Source: Coriaria nepalensis (lineage: Eukaryota > Streptophyta > Magnoliopsida > Cucurbitales > Coriariaceae). From it: 64,000 bases of DNA. The position numbers were made by a program, and so were the translations under genes. The notes beneath the pieces were generated by a model. That model had not been told where the DNA came from and did not search any database. It worked only from the letters and a program-made list of their open reading frames with translations. Below are positions 52,988 to 64,000 of the stretch, piece by piece. Each line of letters starts with the position of its first letter. Position 1 is the first letter of the stretch. The stretch lies in NCBI GenBank assembly GCA_027186245.1, contig CP114482.1:11799209-11863208 (forward strand), read 5' to 3'.

Positions 52988-55900
52988 ACAGGGAACAATG
53001 CATTTCTTTATCCTTAAATTCATGTCACTGAGTCTCTTCTAGTCATTAAATCATTCTAAATTAGTTCGAACGAATTCTATTTTCGCCTTTCAAATATTAT
53101 TTTCTTACATAACTTGTTATTAATCTATTGAAGACAACAATGCATTATTTGAGCATTAAATAGCATATCACTCAGTCTTTTCAATCATTAAATTGTTTGA
53201 AGGCACTTCGAACCAATTCTCTTTTTGCATTTAGAACGCCATCTTCTTGCATAATTTGCAATTGATCTATTGATGGCAACTATGCATTTTTTTAGCCTTA
53301 AAGTCATATTTTTGCGTCTTTTTTAGTCAGTAAATCATTGTAAATCACTTCGTATGAAATTCGGCATTTAAACATGACTTTCGTGCATGACTTGTAGTTG
53401 ATCTATTATAGGCAACAATGCATTTGTTTAGCCTTAAAGTCATGTCACTGAGTCTCTTCTAGTCATTAAATCATTCTAAATTAGTTCGAACGAATTCTAT
53501 TTTCGCCCTTCAAACATTATTTTCTTACAAAACTTGAAATTGATCTATTTAAGGCAACAATGCATTATTTTAGCATTAAAGTCATATTTTTGCGTCTTGT
53601 TTAGTCAGTAAATCATTCTAAATCACTTCGTATGAAATTCGGCATTTAAACATGACTTTCGTGCATAACTTGCAGTTGATCAATTACAGGGAACAATGCA
53701 TTTCTTTATCCTTAAATTCATGTCACTGAGTCTTTTCTAGTCATTAAATCATTCTAAATTAGTTCGAACGACTTCTATTTTCGCCTTTCAAATATTATTT
53801 TCTTACATAACTTGTAATTAATCTATTGAAGACAACAATGCATTATTTGAGCATTAAACAGCATATCACTCAGTCTTTTCAATCATTAAATTGTTTGAAG
53901 GCACTTCGAACCAATTCCCTTTTTGCATTTAGAACGCCATCTTCTTGCATAATTTGCAATTGATCTATTGATGGCAACTATGCATTTTTTTAGCCTTAAA
54001 GTCATATTTTGGCGTCTTTTTTAGTCAGTAAATCATTCTAAATCACTTCGTATGAAATTTGGCATTTAAACATGACTTTCGTGCATAACTTGCAGTTGAT
54101 CTATTATAGGCAACAATGCATTTGTTTAGCCTTAAAGACATGTCACTGAGTCTCTTCTAGTCATTAAATCATTCTAAATTAGTTCGAACGAATTCTATTT
54201 TCGCCCTTCAAATATTATTTTCTTATATAACTTGTAATTAATCTATTGAATACAACAATGCATTATTTTAGCATTAATAAGCATATCACTCAGTCTTTTC
54301 AATCATTAAATTGTTTGAACGCACTTCGAACCAATTCTCTTTTTGCATAAAAAACGCGGCTTTCAATCATAACTTGCAATTGATCGATTCATGGCAACTA
54401 TGCATTTTTTAGCATTCAAGTCATATTTTTGCGTCTCGTTTAGTCAGTAAATCATTCTAAATCACTTTGAATGAAATTCGGCCTTTAAACATGACTTTCG
54501 TGCATAACTTGCAGTTGATCTATTATAGGCAACAATGCATTTGTTTAGCCTTAAAGTCATGTCACTGAGTCTCTTCTAGTCATTAAATCATTCTAAATTA
54601 GTTCGAACGAATTCTATTTTCCCCCTTCAGACATTATTTTCTTACATAACTTGCAATTGATCTATTGAAGGCAACAATGCATTTTTTTAGCCTTAAAGTC
54701 ATATTTTTGCATCTTTTTTAGTCAGTAAATCATTCTAAATCACTTCGTATGAAATTCGGCATTTAAACATGACTTTCGTGCATAAGTTGCAGTTGATCAA
54801 TTATAGGGAACAATGCATTTCTTTATCCTTAAATTCATGTCACTGAGTCTCTTCTAGTCATTAAATCATTCTAAATTAGTCCGAACGAATTCTATTTTCG
54901 CCTTTCAAATATTATTTTCTTACATAACTTGTTATTAATCTATTGAAGACAACAATGCATTATTTGAGCATTAAATAGCATATCACTCAGTCTTTTCAAT
55001 CATTAAATTGTTTGAAGGCACTTCGAACCAATTCTCTTTTTGCATTTAGAACGCCATCTTCTTGCATAATTTGCAATTGATCTATTGATGGCAACTATGC
55101 ATTTTTTTAGCCTTAAAGTCATATTTTTGCGTCTTTTTTAGTCAGTAAATCATTGTAAATCACTTCGTATCAAATTCGGCATTTAAACATGACTTTCGTG
55201 CATGACTTGTAGTTGATCTATTATAGGCAACAATGCATTTGTTTAGCCTTAAAGTCATGTCACTGGGTCTCTTCTAGTCATTAAATCATTCTAAATTAGT
55301 TCGAACGAATTCTATTTTCGCCCTTCAAACATTATTTTCTTACAAAACTTGAAATTGATCTATTTAAGGCAACAATGCATTATTTTAGCATTAAAGTCAT
55401 ATTTTTGCGTCTTGTTTAGTCAGTAAATCATTCTAAATCACTTCGTATGAAATTCGGCATTTAAACATGACTTTCGTGCATAACTTGCAGTTGATCAATT
55501 ACAGGGAACAATGCATTTCTTTATCCTTAAATTCATGTCACTGAGTCTTTTCTAGTCATTAAATCATTCTAAATTAGTTCGAACGACTTCTATTTTCGCC
55601 TTTCAAATATTATTTTCTTACATAACTTGTAATTAATCTATTGAAGACAACAATGCATTATTTGAGCATTAAACAGCATATCACTCAGTCTTTTCAATCA
55701 TTAAATTGTTTGAAGGCACTTCGAACCAATTCCCTTTTTGCATTTAGAACGCCATCTTCTTGCATAATTTGCAATTGATCTATTGATGGCAACTATGCAT
55801 TTTTTTAGCCTTAAAGTCATATTTTGGCGTCTTTTTTAGTCAGTAAATCATTCTAAATCACTTCGTATGAAATTTGGCATTTAAACATGACTTTCGTGCA

Positions 55901-56133
55901 TAACTTGCAGTTGATCTATTATAGGCAACAATGCATTTGTTTAGCCTTAAAGACATGTCACTGAGTCTCTTCTAGTCATTAAATCATTCTAAATTAGTTC
56001 GAACGAATTCTATTTTCGCCCTTCAAATATTATTTTCTTATATAACTTGTAATTAATCTATTGAATACAACAATGCATTATTTTAGCATTAATAAGCATA
56101 TCACTCAGTCTTTTCAATCATTAAATTGTTTGA
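52988..56133. repeat. 1,815-bp super-HOR, run 3 (~1.7 copies)
   Basis: The marker P starts are at 54,025 and 55,840. The first unit begins with the undiverged TATGAAATTC form (near 53,360) and the next has TATCAAATTC (near 55,169) with TTAGTCCGAACG. The run thus has the same first and last members as run 2 but one unit fewer in between. Confidence 0.9.
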
Positions 56134-59100
56134 AGGCACTTTGAACCAATTCTCTTTTTGCATATAAAACGCGACTTTCAATCATAACTTGCAATTGATC
56201 GATTGATGGCAACTATGCATTTTTTAGCGTTCAAGTCATATTTTTGCGTCTCGTTTAGTCAGTAAATCATTCTAAATCACTTTGAATGAAATTCGGCCTT
56301 TAAACATGACTTTCGTGCATAACTTGCAGTTGATCTATTATAGGCAACAATGCATTTGTTTAGCCTTAAAGTCATGTCACTGAGTCTCTTCTAGTCATTA
56401 AATCATTCTAAATTAGTTCGAACGAATTCTATTTTCGCCCTTCAGACATTATTTTCTTACATAACTTGCAATTGATCTATTGAAGGCAACAATGCATTTT
56501 TTTAGCCTTAAAGTCATATTTTTGCATCTTTTTTAGTCAGTAAATCATTCTAAATCACTTCGTATGAAATTCGGCATTTAAACATGACTTTCGTGCATAA
56601 GTTGCAGTTGATCAATTATTGGGAACAATGCATTTCTTTATCCTTAAATTCATGTCACTGAGTCTCTTCTAGTCATTAAATCATTCTAAATTAGTTCGAA
56701 CGAATTCTATTTTCGCCTTTCAAATATTATTTTCTTACATAACTTGTAATTAATCTATTGAAGACAACAATGCATTATTTGAGCATTAAACAGCATATCA
56801 CTCACTCTTTTCAATCATTAAATTGTTTGAAGGCACTTCGAACCAATTCTCTTTTTGCATTTAGAACGCCATCTTCTTGCATAATTTGCAATTGATCTAT
56901 TGATGGCAACTATGCATTTTTTTAGCCTTAAAGTCATATTTTTGCGTCTTTTTTAGTCAGTAAATCATTCTAAATCACTTCGTATGAAATTCGGCATTTA
57001 AACATGACTTTCGTGCATAACTTGCAGTTGATCAATTATAGGGAACAATGCATTTCTTTATCCTTAAATTCATGTCACTGAGTCTCTTCTAGTCATTAAA
57101 TCATTCTAAATTAGTTCGAACGAATTCTATTTTCGCCCTTCAAATATTATTTTCTTATATAACTTGTAATTAATCTATTGAATACAACAATGCATTATTT
57201 TAGCATTAATAAGCATATCACTCAGTCTTTTCAATCATTAAATTGTTTGAAGGCACTTCGAACCAATTCTCTTTTTGCATATAAAACGCGACTTTCAATC
57301 ATAACTTGCAATTGATCTATTGATGGCAACTATGCATTTTTTAGCGTTCAAGTCATATTTTTGCGTCTCTTTTAGTCAGTAAATCATTCTAAATCACTTC
57401 GAACGAAATCCGGCCTTTAAACATGACTTTCGTGCGTAACTTGCAGTTGATCTATTGAAGGCAACAATGCATTTGTTTAGCCTTAAAGTCATGTCATTGA
57501 GTCTCTTTTAGTCATTAAATCATTCTAAATTAATTCAACCGAATTCTATTTTCGCCCTTCAAACATTATTTTCTTACAGAACTTGCAATTAATCTATCGA
57601 AGACAACAATGCATTATTTTAGCATTAAAAAGCATATCACTCAGTCTTTTCAATCATTAAATTGTTTGAAGGCACTTCGAACCAATTCTCTTTTTGCATT
57701 TAAAAGGCGACTTTCGTGCATAACTTGCAATTGATCTATTGATGGCACCTATGCCTTTTTTAGCCTTAAAGTCATATTTTTGCGTCTCTTTTAGTCAGTA
57801 AATCACTCTAAATCACATCGAACGAAATTCGGCCTTTAAACATGACTTTCGTGCGTAACTTGCAGTTGATCTATTGAAGGCAACAATGCATTTGTTTAGC
57901 CTTAAAGTCATGTCAGTGAGTCTCTTTTAGTCATTAAATCATTCTAAATTAGTTCGACCGAATACTATTTTCGCCCTTCAAATATTATTTTCTTACATAA
58001 CTTGTAATTAATCTATTGAATACAACAATGCATTATTTTAACATTAAAAAGCATATCACTCGGTCTTTTCAATCATTAAATTGTTTGAAGGCACTTCGAC
58101 CCAATTCTCTTTTTGCATTTAAAAGGCGACTTTCGTGCATAACTTGCAATTGATCTATTGATGGCAACTATGCATTTTTTAGCGTTCAAGTCCTATTTTT
58201 GCATCTCTTTTAGTCAGTAAATCATTCTAAATCACTTCGAACGAAATCCGGCCTTTAAACATGACTTTCGTGCGTAACTTGCAGTTGATCTATTGAAGGC
58301 AACAATGCATTTGTTTAGCCTTAAAGTCATGTCACTGAGTCTCTTCTAGTCATTAATTCATTCTAAATTAGTTCGAACGAATTCTATTTTCGCCCTTCAA
58401 ATATTTTTTTCCTACATAACTTGCAATTGATCTATTGAAGGCAACAATGCATTTTTTTAGCCTTAAAGTCATATTTTTGCATCTTTTTTAGTCAGTAAAT
58501 CATTCTAAATCACTTCGTATGAAATTCGGCATTTAAACATGACTTTCGTGCATAAGTTGCAGTTGATCAATTATAGGGAACAATGCATTTCTTTATCCTT
58601 AAATTCATGTCACTGAGTCTCTTCTAGTCATTAAATCATTCTAAATTAGTTCAAACGAATTCTATTTTCGCCTTTCAAATATTATTTTCTTACATAACTT
58701 GTAATTAATCTATTGAAGACAACAATGCATTATTTGAGCATTAAACAGCATATCACTCACTCTTTTCAATCATTAAATTGTTTGAAGGCGCTTCGAACCA
58801 ATTCTCTTTTTGCATTTAGAACGCCATCTTCTTGCATAATTTGCAATTGATCTATTGATGGCAACTATGCATTTTTTTAGCCTTAAAGTCATATTTTTGC
58901 GTCTTTTTTAGTCAGTAAATCATTCTAAATCACTTCGTATGAAATTCGGCATTTAAACATGACTTTCGTGCATAACTTGCAGTTGATCAATTATAGGGAA
59001 CAATGCATTTCTTTATCCTTAAATTCATGTCACTGAGTCTCTTCTAGTCATTAAATCATTCTAAATTAGTTCGAACGAATTCTATTTTCGCCTTTCAAAT

Positions 59101-59190
59101 ATTATTTTCTTACATAACTTGTAATTAATCTATTGAAGACAACAATGCATTATTTGAGCATTAAACTGTATATCACTCAGTCTTTTCAAT
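56134..59190. repeat. Variable block V, copy 3 (right end replaced)
   Basis: It repeats V copy 2 at an offset of 6,702 bp: TGGGAAC at 56,620, CCGG at 57,410. It follows the other copies through TTAAACTGTATATCAC near 59,162. Then, somewhere in 59,168-59,212, it switches to GCACTTTGAACCAATTC, the R form that otherwise opens a V block. The last 500 bp or so of V is therefore missing here. Confidence 0.87.
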
Positions 59191-60794
59191 CATTAAATTG
59201 TTTGAAGGCACTTTGAACCAATTCTCTTTTTGCATATAAAACGCGACTTTCAATCATAACTTGCAATTGATCGATTGATGGCAACTATGCATTTTTTAGC
59301 GTTCAAGTCATATTTTTGCGTCTCGTTTAGTCAGTAAATCATTCTAAATCACTTTGAATGAAATTCGGCCTTTAAACATGACTTTCGTGCATAACTTGCA
59401 GTTGATCTATTATAGGCAACAATGCATTTGTTTAGCCTTAAAGTCATGTCACTGAGTCTCTTCTAGTCATTAAATCATTCTAAATTAGTTCGAACGAATT
59501 CTATTTTCGCCCTTCAAATATTTTTTTCCTACATAACTTGCAATTGATCTATTGAAGGCAACAATGCATTTTTTTAGCCTTAAAGTCATATTTTTGCATC
59601 TTTTTTAGTCAGTAAATCATTCTAAATCACTTCGTATGAAATTCGGCATTTAAACATGACTTTCGTGCATAACTTGCAGTTGATCAATTACAGGGAACAA
59701 TGCATTTCTTTATCCTTAAATTCATGTCACTGAGTCTCTTCTAGTCATTAAATCATTCTAAATTAGTTCGAACGAATTCTATTTTCGCCTTTCAAATATT
59801 ATTTTCTTACATAACTTGTAATTAATCTATTGAAGACAACAATGCATTATTTGAGCATTAAACAGCATATCACTCAATCTTTTCAATCATTAAATTGTTT
59901 GAAGGCACTTCGAACCAATTCTCTTTTTGCATTTGGAACGCCATCTTCTTGCATAATTTGCAATTGATCTATTGATGGCAACTATGCATTATTTTAGCAT
60001 TAAAGTCATATTTTTGCGTCTTTTTTAGTCAGTAAATCATTCTAAATCACTTCGTATGAAATTCGGCATTTAAACATGACTTTCGTGCATAACTTGCAGT
60101 TGATCAATTACAGGGAACAATGCATTTCTTTATCCTTAAATTCATGTCACTGAGTCTCTTCTAGTCATTAAATCATTCTAAATTATTTCGAACGAATTCT
60201 ATTTTCGCCTTTCAAATATTATTTTCTTACATAACTTGTAATTAATCTATTGAAGACAACAATGCATTATTTGAGCATTAAACAGCATATAACTCAGTCT
60301 TTTCAATCATTAAATTGTTTGAAGGCACTTCGAACCAATTCTCTTTTTGCATTTGGAACGCCATCTTCTTGCATAATTTGCAATTGATCTATTGATGGCA
60401 ACTATGCATTTTTTTAGCCTTAAAGTCATATTTTTGCGTCTTTTTTAGTCAGTAAATCATTTTAAATCACTTCGTATGAAATTCGGCATTTAAACATGAC
60501 TTTCGTGCACAACTTGCAGTTGATCTATTATAGGCAACAATGCATTTGTTTAGCCTTAAAGTCATGTCACTGAGTCTCTTCTAGTTATTAAATCATTCTA
60601 AATTAGTTCGAACGAATTCTATTTTCGCCCTTCAAACATTATTTTCTTACATAACTTGTAATTAATCTATCGAAGACAACAATGCATTATTTTAGCATTA
60701 AAAAGCATATCACTCAGTCTTTTCAATCATTAAATTGTTTGAAGGCACTTCGAACCAATTCTCTTTTTGCATTTAAAACGCGACTTTCGTGCGT
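59191..60794. repeat. Mosaic P-Q-R segment with a 420-bp pair
   Basis: The first 320 bp or so resemble the opening of V (ATATAAAACGCGACTTTC, TTTGAATGAAATTCGGCC). Near 59,510 the sequence changes to the CAAATATTTTTTTCCTAC form found deep inside V (about 43,175). From about 59,640 to 60,460 two trimers with GATCAATTACAGGGAACAATG and the private GCATTTGGAACGCC follow each other at exactly 420 bp. Segments of known units are thus rejoined in a new order. Confidence 0.78.
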
Positions 60795-62307
60795 AACTTG
60801 CAATTGATCTATTGATGGCAACTATGCATTTTTTAGCGTTCAAGTCATATTTTTGCGTCTCTTTTAGTCAGTAAATCATTCTAAATCACTTCGAACGAAA
60901 TCCGGCCTTTAAACATGACTTTCGTGCGTAACTTGCAGTTGATCTATTGAAGGCAACAATGCATTTGTTTAGCCTTAAAGTCATGTCATTGAGTCTCTTT
61001 TAGTCATTAAATCATTCTAAATTAATTCAACCGAATTCTATTTTCGCCCTTCAAACATTATTTTCTTACAGAACTTGCAATTAATCTATTGAAGACAACA
61101 ATGCATTATTTTAGCATTAAAAAGCATATCACTCAGTCTTTTCAATCATTAAATTGTTTGAAGGCACTTCGAACCAATTCTCTTTTTGCATTTAAAACGC
61201 GATTTTCGTGCATAACTTGCAATTGATCTATTGATGGCAACTATGCCTTTTTTAGCCTTAAAGTCATATTTTTGCGTCTCTTTTAGTCAGTAAATCACTC
61301 TAAATCACATCGAACGAAATTCGGCCTTTAAACATGACTTTCGTGCGTAACTTGCAGTTGATCTATTGAAGGCAACAATGCATTTGTTTAGCCTTAAAGT
61401 CATGTCAGTGAGTCTCTTTTAGTCATTAAATCATTCTAAATTAGTTCGACCGAATACTATTTTCGCCCTTCAAATATTATTTTCTTACATAACTTGTAAT
61501 TAATCTATTGAATACAACAATGCATTATTTTAACATTAAAAAGCATATCACTCGGTCTTTTCAATCAATAAATTGTTTGAAGGCACTTCGACCCAATTCT
61601 CTTTTTGCATTTAAAAGGCGACTTTCGTGCATAACTTGCAATTGATCTATTGATGGCAACTATGCATTTTTTAACGTTCAAGTCCTATTTTTGCATCTCT
61701 TTTAGTCAGTAAATCATTCTAAATCACTTCGAACGAAATCCGGCCTTTAAACATGACTTTCGTGCGTAACTTGCAGTTGATCTATTGAAGGCAACAATGC
61801 ATTTGTTTAGCCTTAAAGTCATGTCACTGAGTCTCTTCTAGTCATTAATTCATTCTAAATTAGTTCGAACGAATTCTATTTTCGCCCTTCAAATATTCTT
61901 TTCCTACATAACTTGCAATTGATCTATTGAAGGCAACAATGCATTTTTTTAGCCTTAAAGTCATATTTTTGCATCTTTTTTAGTCAGTAAATCATTCTAA
62001 ATCACTTCGTATGAAATTCGGCATTTAAACATGACTTTCGTGCATAAGTTGCAGTTGATCAATTATAGGGAACAATGCATTTCTTTATCCTTAAATTCAT
62101 GTCACTGAGTCTCTTCTAGTCATTAAATCATTCTAAATTAGTTCGAACGAATTCTATTTTCGCCTTTCAAATATTATTTTCTTACATAACTTGTAATTAA
62201 TCTATTGAAGACAACAATGCATTATTTGAGCATTAAACAGCATATCACTCACTCTTTTCAATCATTAAATTGTTTGAAGGCGCTTCAAACCAATTCTCTT
62301 TTTGCAT
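60795..62307. repeat. Diverged partial V block, copy 4 (~1.5 kb)
   Basis: It follows 42,084-43,596 at an offset of 18,711 bp (CCGG at 60,902 against 42,191, then at 61,740). It carries private changes such as TCAATCAATAAATTG near 61,563, TTTTTAACGTTCAAG near 61,670 and TATTCTTTTCCTAC near 61,894. At about 62,307 it departs from V by reading GCATTTAAAACGCG where V has GCATTTAGAACGCC. Confidence 0.82.
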
Positions 62308-64000
62308 TTAAAACGCGACTTTCGTGCATAACTTGCAATTGATCTATTGATTGCAACTATGCATTTTTTAGCGTTCAAGGCATATTTTTGCGTCTCTTTT
62401 AGTCAGTAAATCATTCTAAATCATTTCGTATGAAATTCGACATTTAAACATGACTTTCGTGCGGAACTTGCAGTTGATCTATTGAAGGCAACAATGCATT
62501 TGTTTAGCCTTAAAGTCATGTCACTGAGTCTCTTCTAGTCATTAATTCATTCTAAATTAGTTCGAACGAATTCTATTTTCGCCCTTCAAATATTATTTTC
62601 CTACATAACTTGTAATTAATCTATTGAAGACAACAATGCATTATTTTAGCATTAAAAAGCATATCACTCAGTCTTTTCAATCGTTAAATTGTTTGAAGGC
62701 ACTTCGAACCAATTCTCTTTTAGCATTTAAAACGCGACTTTCGTGCATAACTTGCAATTGATCTATTGATGGCAACTATGCCTTTTTTAGCGTTCAAGAC
62801 ATATTTTTGTGGCTCTTTTAGTCAGTAAATCATTCTAAATCACTTCGAACGAAATTCGGCCTTTAAACATGACTTTCGTGCGTACCTTGCAGTTGATCTA
62901 TTGAAGGCAACAATGCATTTGTTTAGCCTTAAAGTCATGTCACTGAGTCTCTTCTAGTCATTAAATCATTCTAAATTAGTTCAACCGAATTCTATTTTCG
63001 CCCTTCAAATATTATTTTCTTACATAAATTGTAATTAATCTATTGAAGACAACAATGCATTATTTTAGCATTAAAAAGCATATCACTCAGTCTTTTCAAC
63101 CATTAAAATGTTTGAAGGCACTTCGAACCAATTCTCTTTTTGCATTTAAAACGCGACTTTCGTGCATAACTTGCAATTGATCTATTGATTGCAACTATGC
63201 ATTTTTTAGCGTTCAAGGCATATTTTTGCGTCTCTTTTAGTCAGTAAATCATTCTAAATCATTTCGTATGAAATTCGACATTTAAACATGACTTTCGTGC
63301 ATAACTTGCAGTTGATCTATTATAGGCAACAATGCATTTGTTTAGCCTTAAAGTCATGTCACTGAGTCTCTTCTAGTCATTAATTCATTCTAAATTAGTT
63401 CGAACGAATTCTATTTTCGCCCTTCAAATATTATTTTCCTACATAACTTGTAATTAATCTATTGAAGACAACAATGCACTATTTTAGCATTAAAAAGCAT
63501 ATCACTCAGTCTTTTCAATCATTAAATTGTTTGAAGGCAGATCGAACCAATTCTCTTTTAGCATTTAAAACGCGACTTTCGTGCATAACTTGCAATTGAT
63601 CTATTGATGGCAACTACGCCTTTTTTAGGCTTAAAGTCATATTTTTGCGTCTCTTTTAGTCACTAAATCATTCTAAATCACTTCGAACGAAATTCAGCCT
63701 TTAAACATGACTTTCGTGCGTAACTTGCAGTTGATCTATTGAAGGCAACAATGCATTTGTTTAGCCTTAAAGTCCTGTCATTGAGTCTCTTTTAGTCTTT
63801 AAAGCATTCTAAATTAATTCGAAGGAATTCTATTTTTGCCCTTCAAACATTTTTTTCCTACATAACTTGTAATTAATCTATTGAAGACAACAATGCATTA
63901 TTTTAGCATTAAAAAGCATATCACTCAGTCTTTTCAATCATTAAATTGTTTGAAGGCACTTCGAACCAATTCTCTTTTTGCATTTAAAAGGCGACTTTCG
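62308..64000. repeat. P-Q-R units with an 838-bp (six-monomer) repeat
   Basis: GATTGCAACTATGC (TTGCAACT at 62,351 and 63,189) and the linked TTCAAGGCATATTTTTG, TTCGTATGAAATTCGACATT, CATTAATTCATTC and TTTTAGCATTTAAAACG all recur 838 bp apart, giving two copies of a double trimer. The array continues past the end of the window, which stops inside an R monomer. Confidence 0.8.

Larger units (their letters stand above)
1..64000. repeat. Satellite DNA array of ~140-bp monomers filling the window
   Basis: The landmark ATGTCATTGAGTC, or a close variant, recurs every 136-144 bases from the first line to the last, always on the + strand; for example it starts at 126, 268, 412, 553, 695, 837, 981 and 1,123. 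Between landmarks every monomer shares the same order of blocks: a TAGTNATTAAATC start, a TTCGAACGAA-like dyad, a CTATTTTCGC block, an ACTTTCGTGCATAA block, TTGCAATTGATC, GCAACTATGCAT and TTTAGCCTTAAA. No monomer is inverted and no unrelated sequence interrupts the array. This is the signature of eukaryotic tandem satellite DNA. Centromeric or other heterochromatic location is an inference from family behaviour and is not shown by the sequence. I do not recognise the satellite by name. Confidence 0.97.
28455..64000. repeat. Right array: P-Q-R three-monomer subfamily with nested HORs
   Basis: Three monomer types recur. P starts TCAGTAAATCATTCTAAATC and has ATTCGGCATTTAAACATG. Q starts TCATTAAATCATTCTAAATT and has CAAATATTATTTTCTTACAT and GCATTATTTTAGCATTAA. 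R starts TCATTAAATTGTTTGAAGGC and has CCAATTCTCTTTTTGCAT and CATATTTTTGCGTC. P-Q-R totals 419-420 bp. The monomers align block by block with A-D, so both arrays belong to one satellite family. Here the trimer is embedded in longer periods of 1,399, 1,815, 6,702 and 8,517 bp, described in the following entries. Confidence 0.93.

Noticed and set aside
1..64000. CRISPR array
   Set aside because: The regular spacing is of whole 140-bp related monomers. There are no short identical repeats separated by unrelated spacers and no cas-like genes.
1..64000. Promoters, terminators and TATA-like boxes
   Set aside because: TATA-like and T-run strings occur at fixed monomer phase simply because the DNA is AT-rich and repeated. 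None stands next to a gene.
1..64000. Telomeric repeats, tRNA or rRNA genes
   Set aside because: I looked for TTAGGG or TTTAGGG runs and for tRNA- or rRNA-like conserved blocks and saw none.
1..64000. Assigning the satellite to a named species or family
   Set aside because: Many plants and animals have satellites of 140-180 bp, and I do not recognise this monomer. A database search of one monomer would decide; naming it from memory would be a guess.

Overview
The whole window is satellite DNA. I see no gene, RNA gene, transposable element or other single-copy stretch anywhere in the 64 kb. It is an uninterrupted head-to-tail array of about 455 monomers, each 136-144 bp and roughly one-third GC (45 of 142 bases in the one monomer I counted), all in the same orientation. 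Every monomer carries recognisable landmarks: a TAGTCATTAAATC-like start, a dyad around TTCGAACGAA, a TTGCA-TTGATC-like block, GCAACTATGCAT and a final GTCATTGAGTC or a variant. Long homogenised arrays with higher-order repeats (HORs) point to a eukaryotic chromosome, most plausibly centromeric or other constitutive heterochromatin. The sequence alone does not let me name the species, or even decide between plant and animal.

Two subfamilies meet at a sharp junction near 28,454. The left array (1-28,454) is a four-monomer HOR of about 568-570 bp, A-B-C-D, present in about 50 copies that differ moderately from each other. It contains local re-amplifications: a 1,138-bp two-HOR period (930-3,295), a near-identical duplication of about 7.7 kb at an offset of 7,947 bp (4,207-11,942 and 12,154-19,888), a duplicated single C monomer (20,707-20,994), and homogenised copies of about 567 bp just before the junction.

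The right array (28,455-64,000) is built from a related three-monomer unit, P-Q-R, of about 420 bp. This is amplified at several nested levels. The first is a 1,399-bp ten-monomer repeat (29,105-32,178). The second is a 1,815-bp thirteen-monomer super-repeat (3+2+3+2+3 monomers, the dimers made possible by chimeric Q/R monomers). The third is a larger unit in which runs of the 1,815-bp repeat (about 4.4, then 2.7, then 1.7 copies) alternate with a separate variable block, 'V', of about 3.56 kb. The V block occurs at 40,915, 49,432 and 56,134, and a more diverged partial copy lies at about 60,795. The last 5 kb is a mosaic of pieces of these units, with a new 420-bp pair and an 838-bp repeat.

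Nothing here works as a pathway. The interest lies in the record of unequal exchange and conversion: nested periods, chimeric monomers, filler sequence at a duplication junction, and diagnostic mutations that order the copies. The short open reading frames found here are translations of satellite monomers and are not annotated as genes. Periods and breakpoints were read by eye from landmark positions. Breakpoints are good to within tens of bases, and identities are estimates rather than alignment results.
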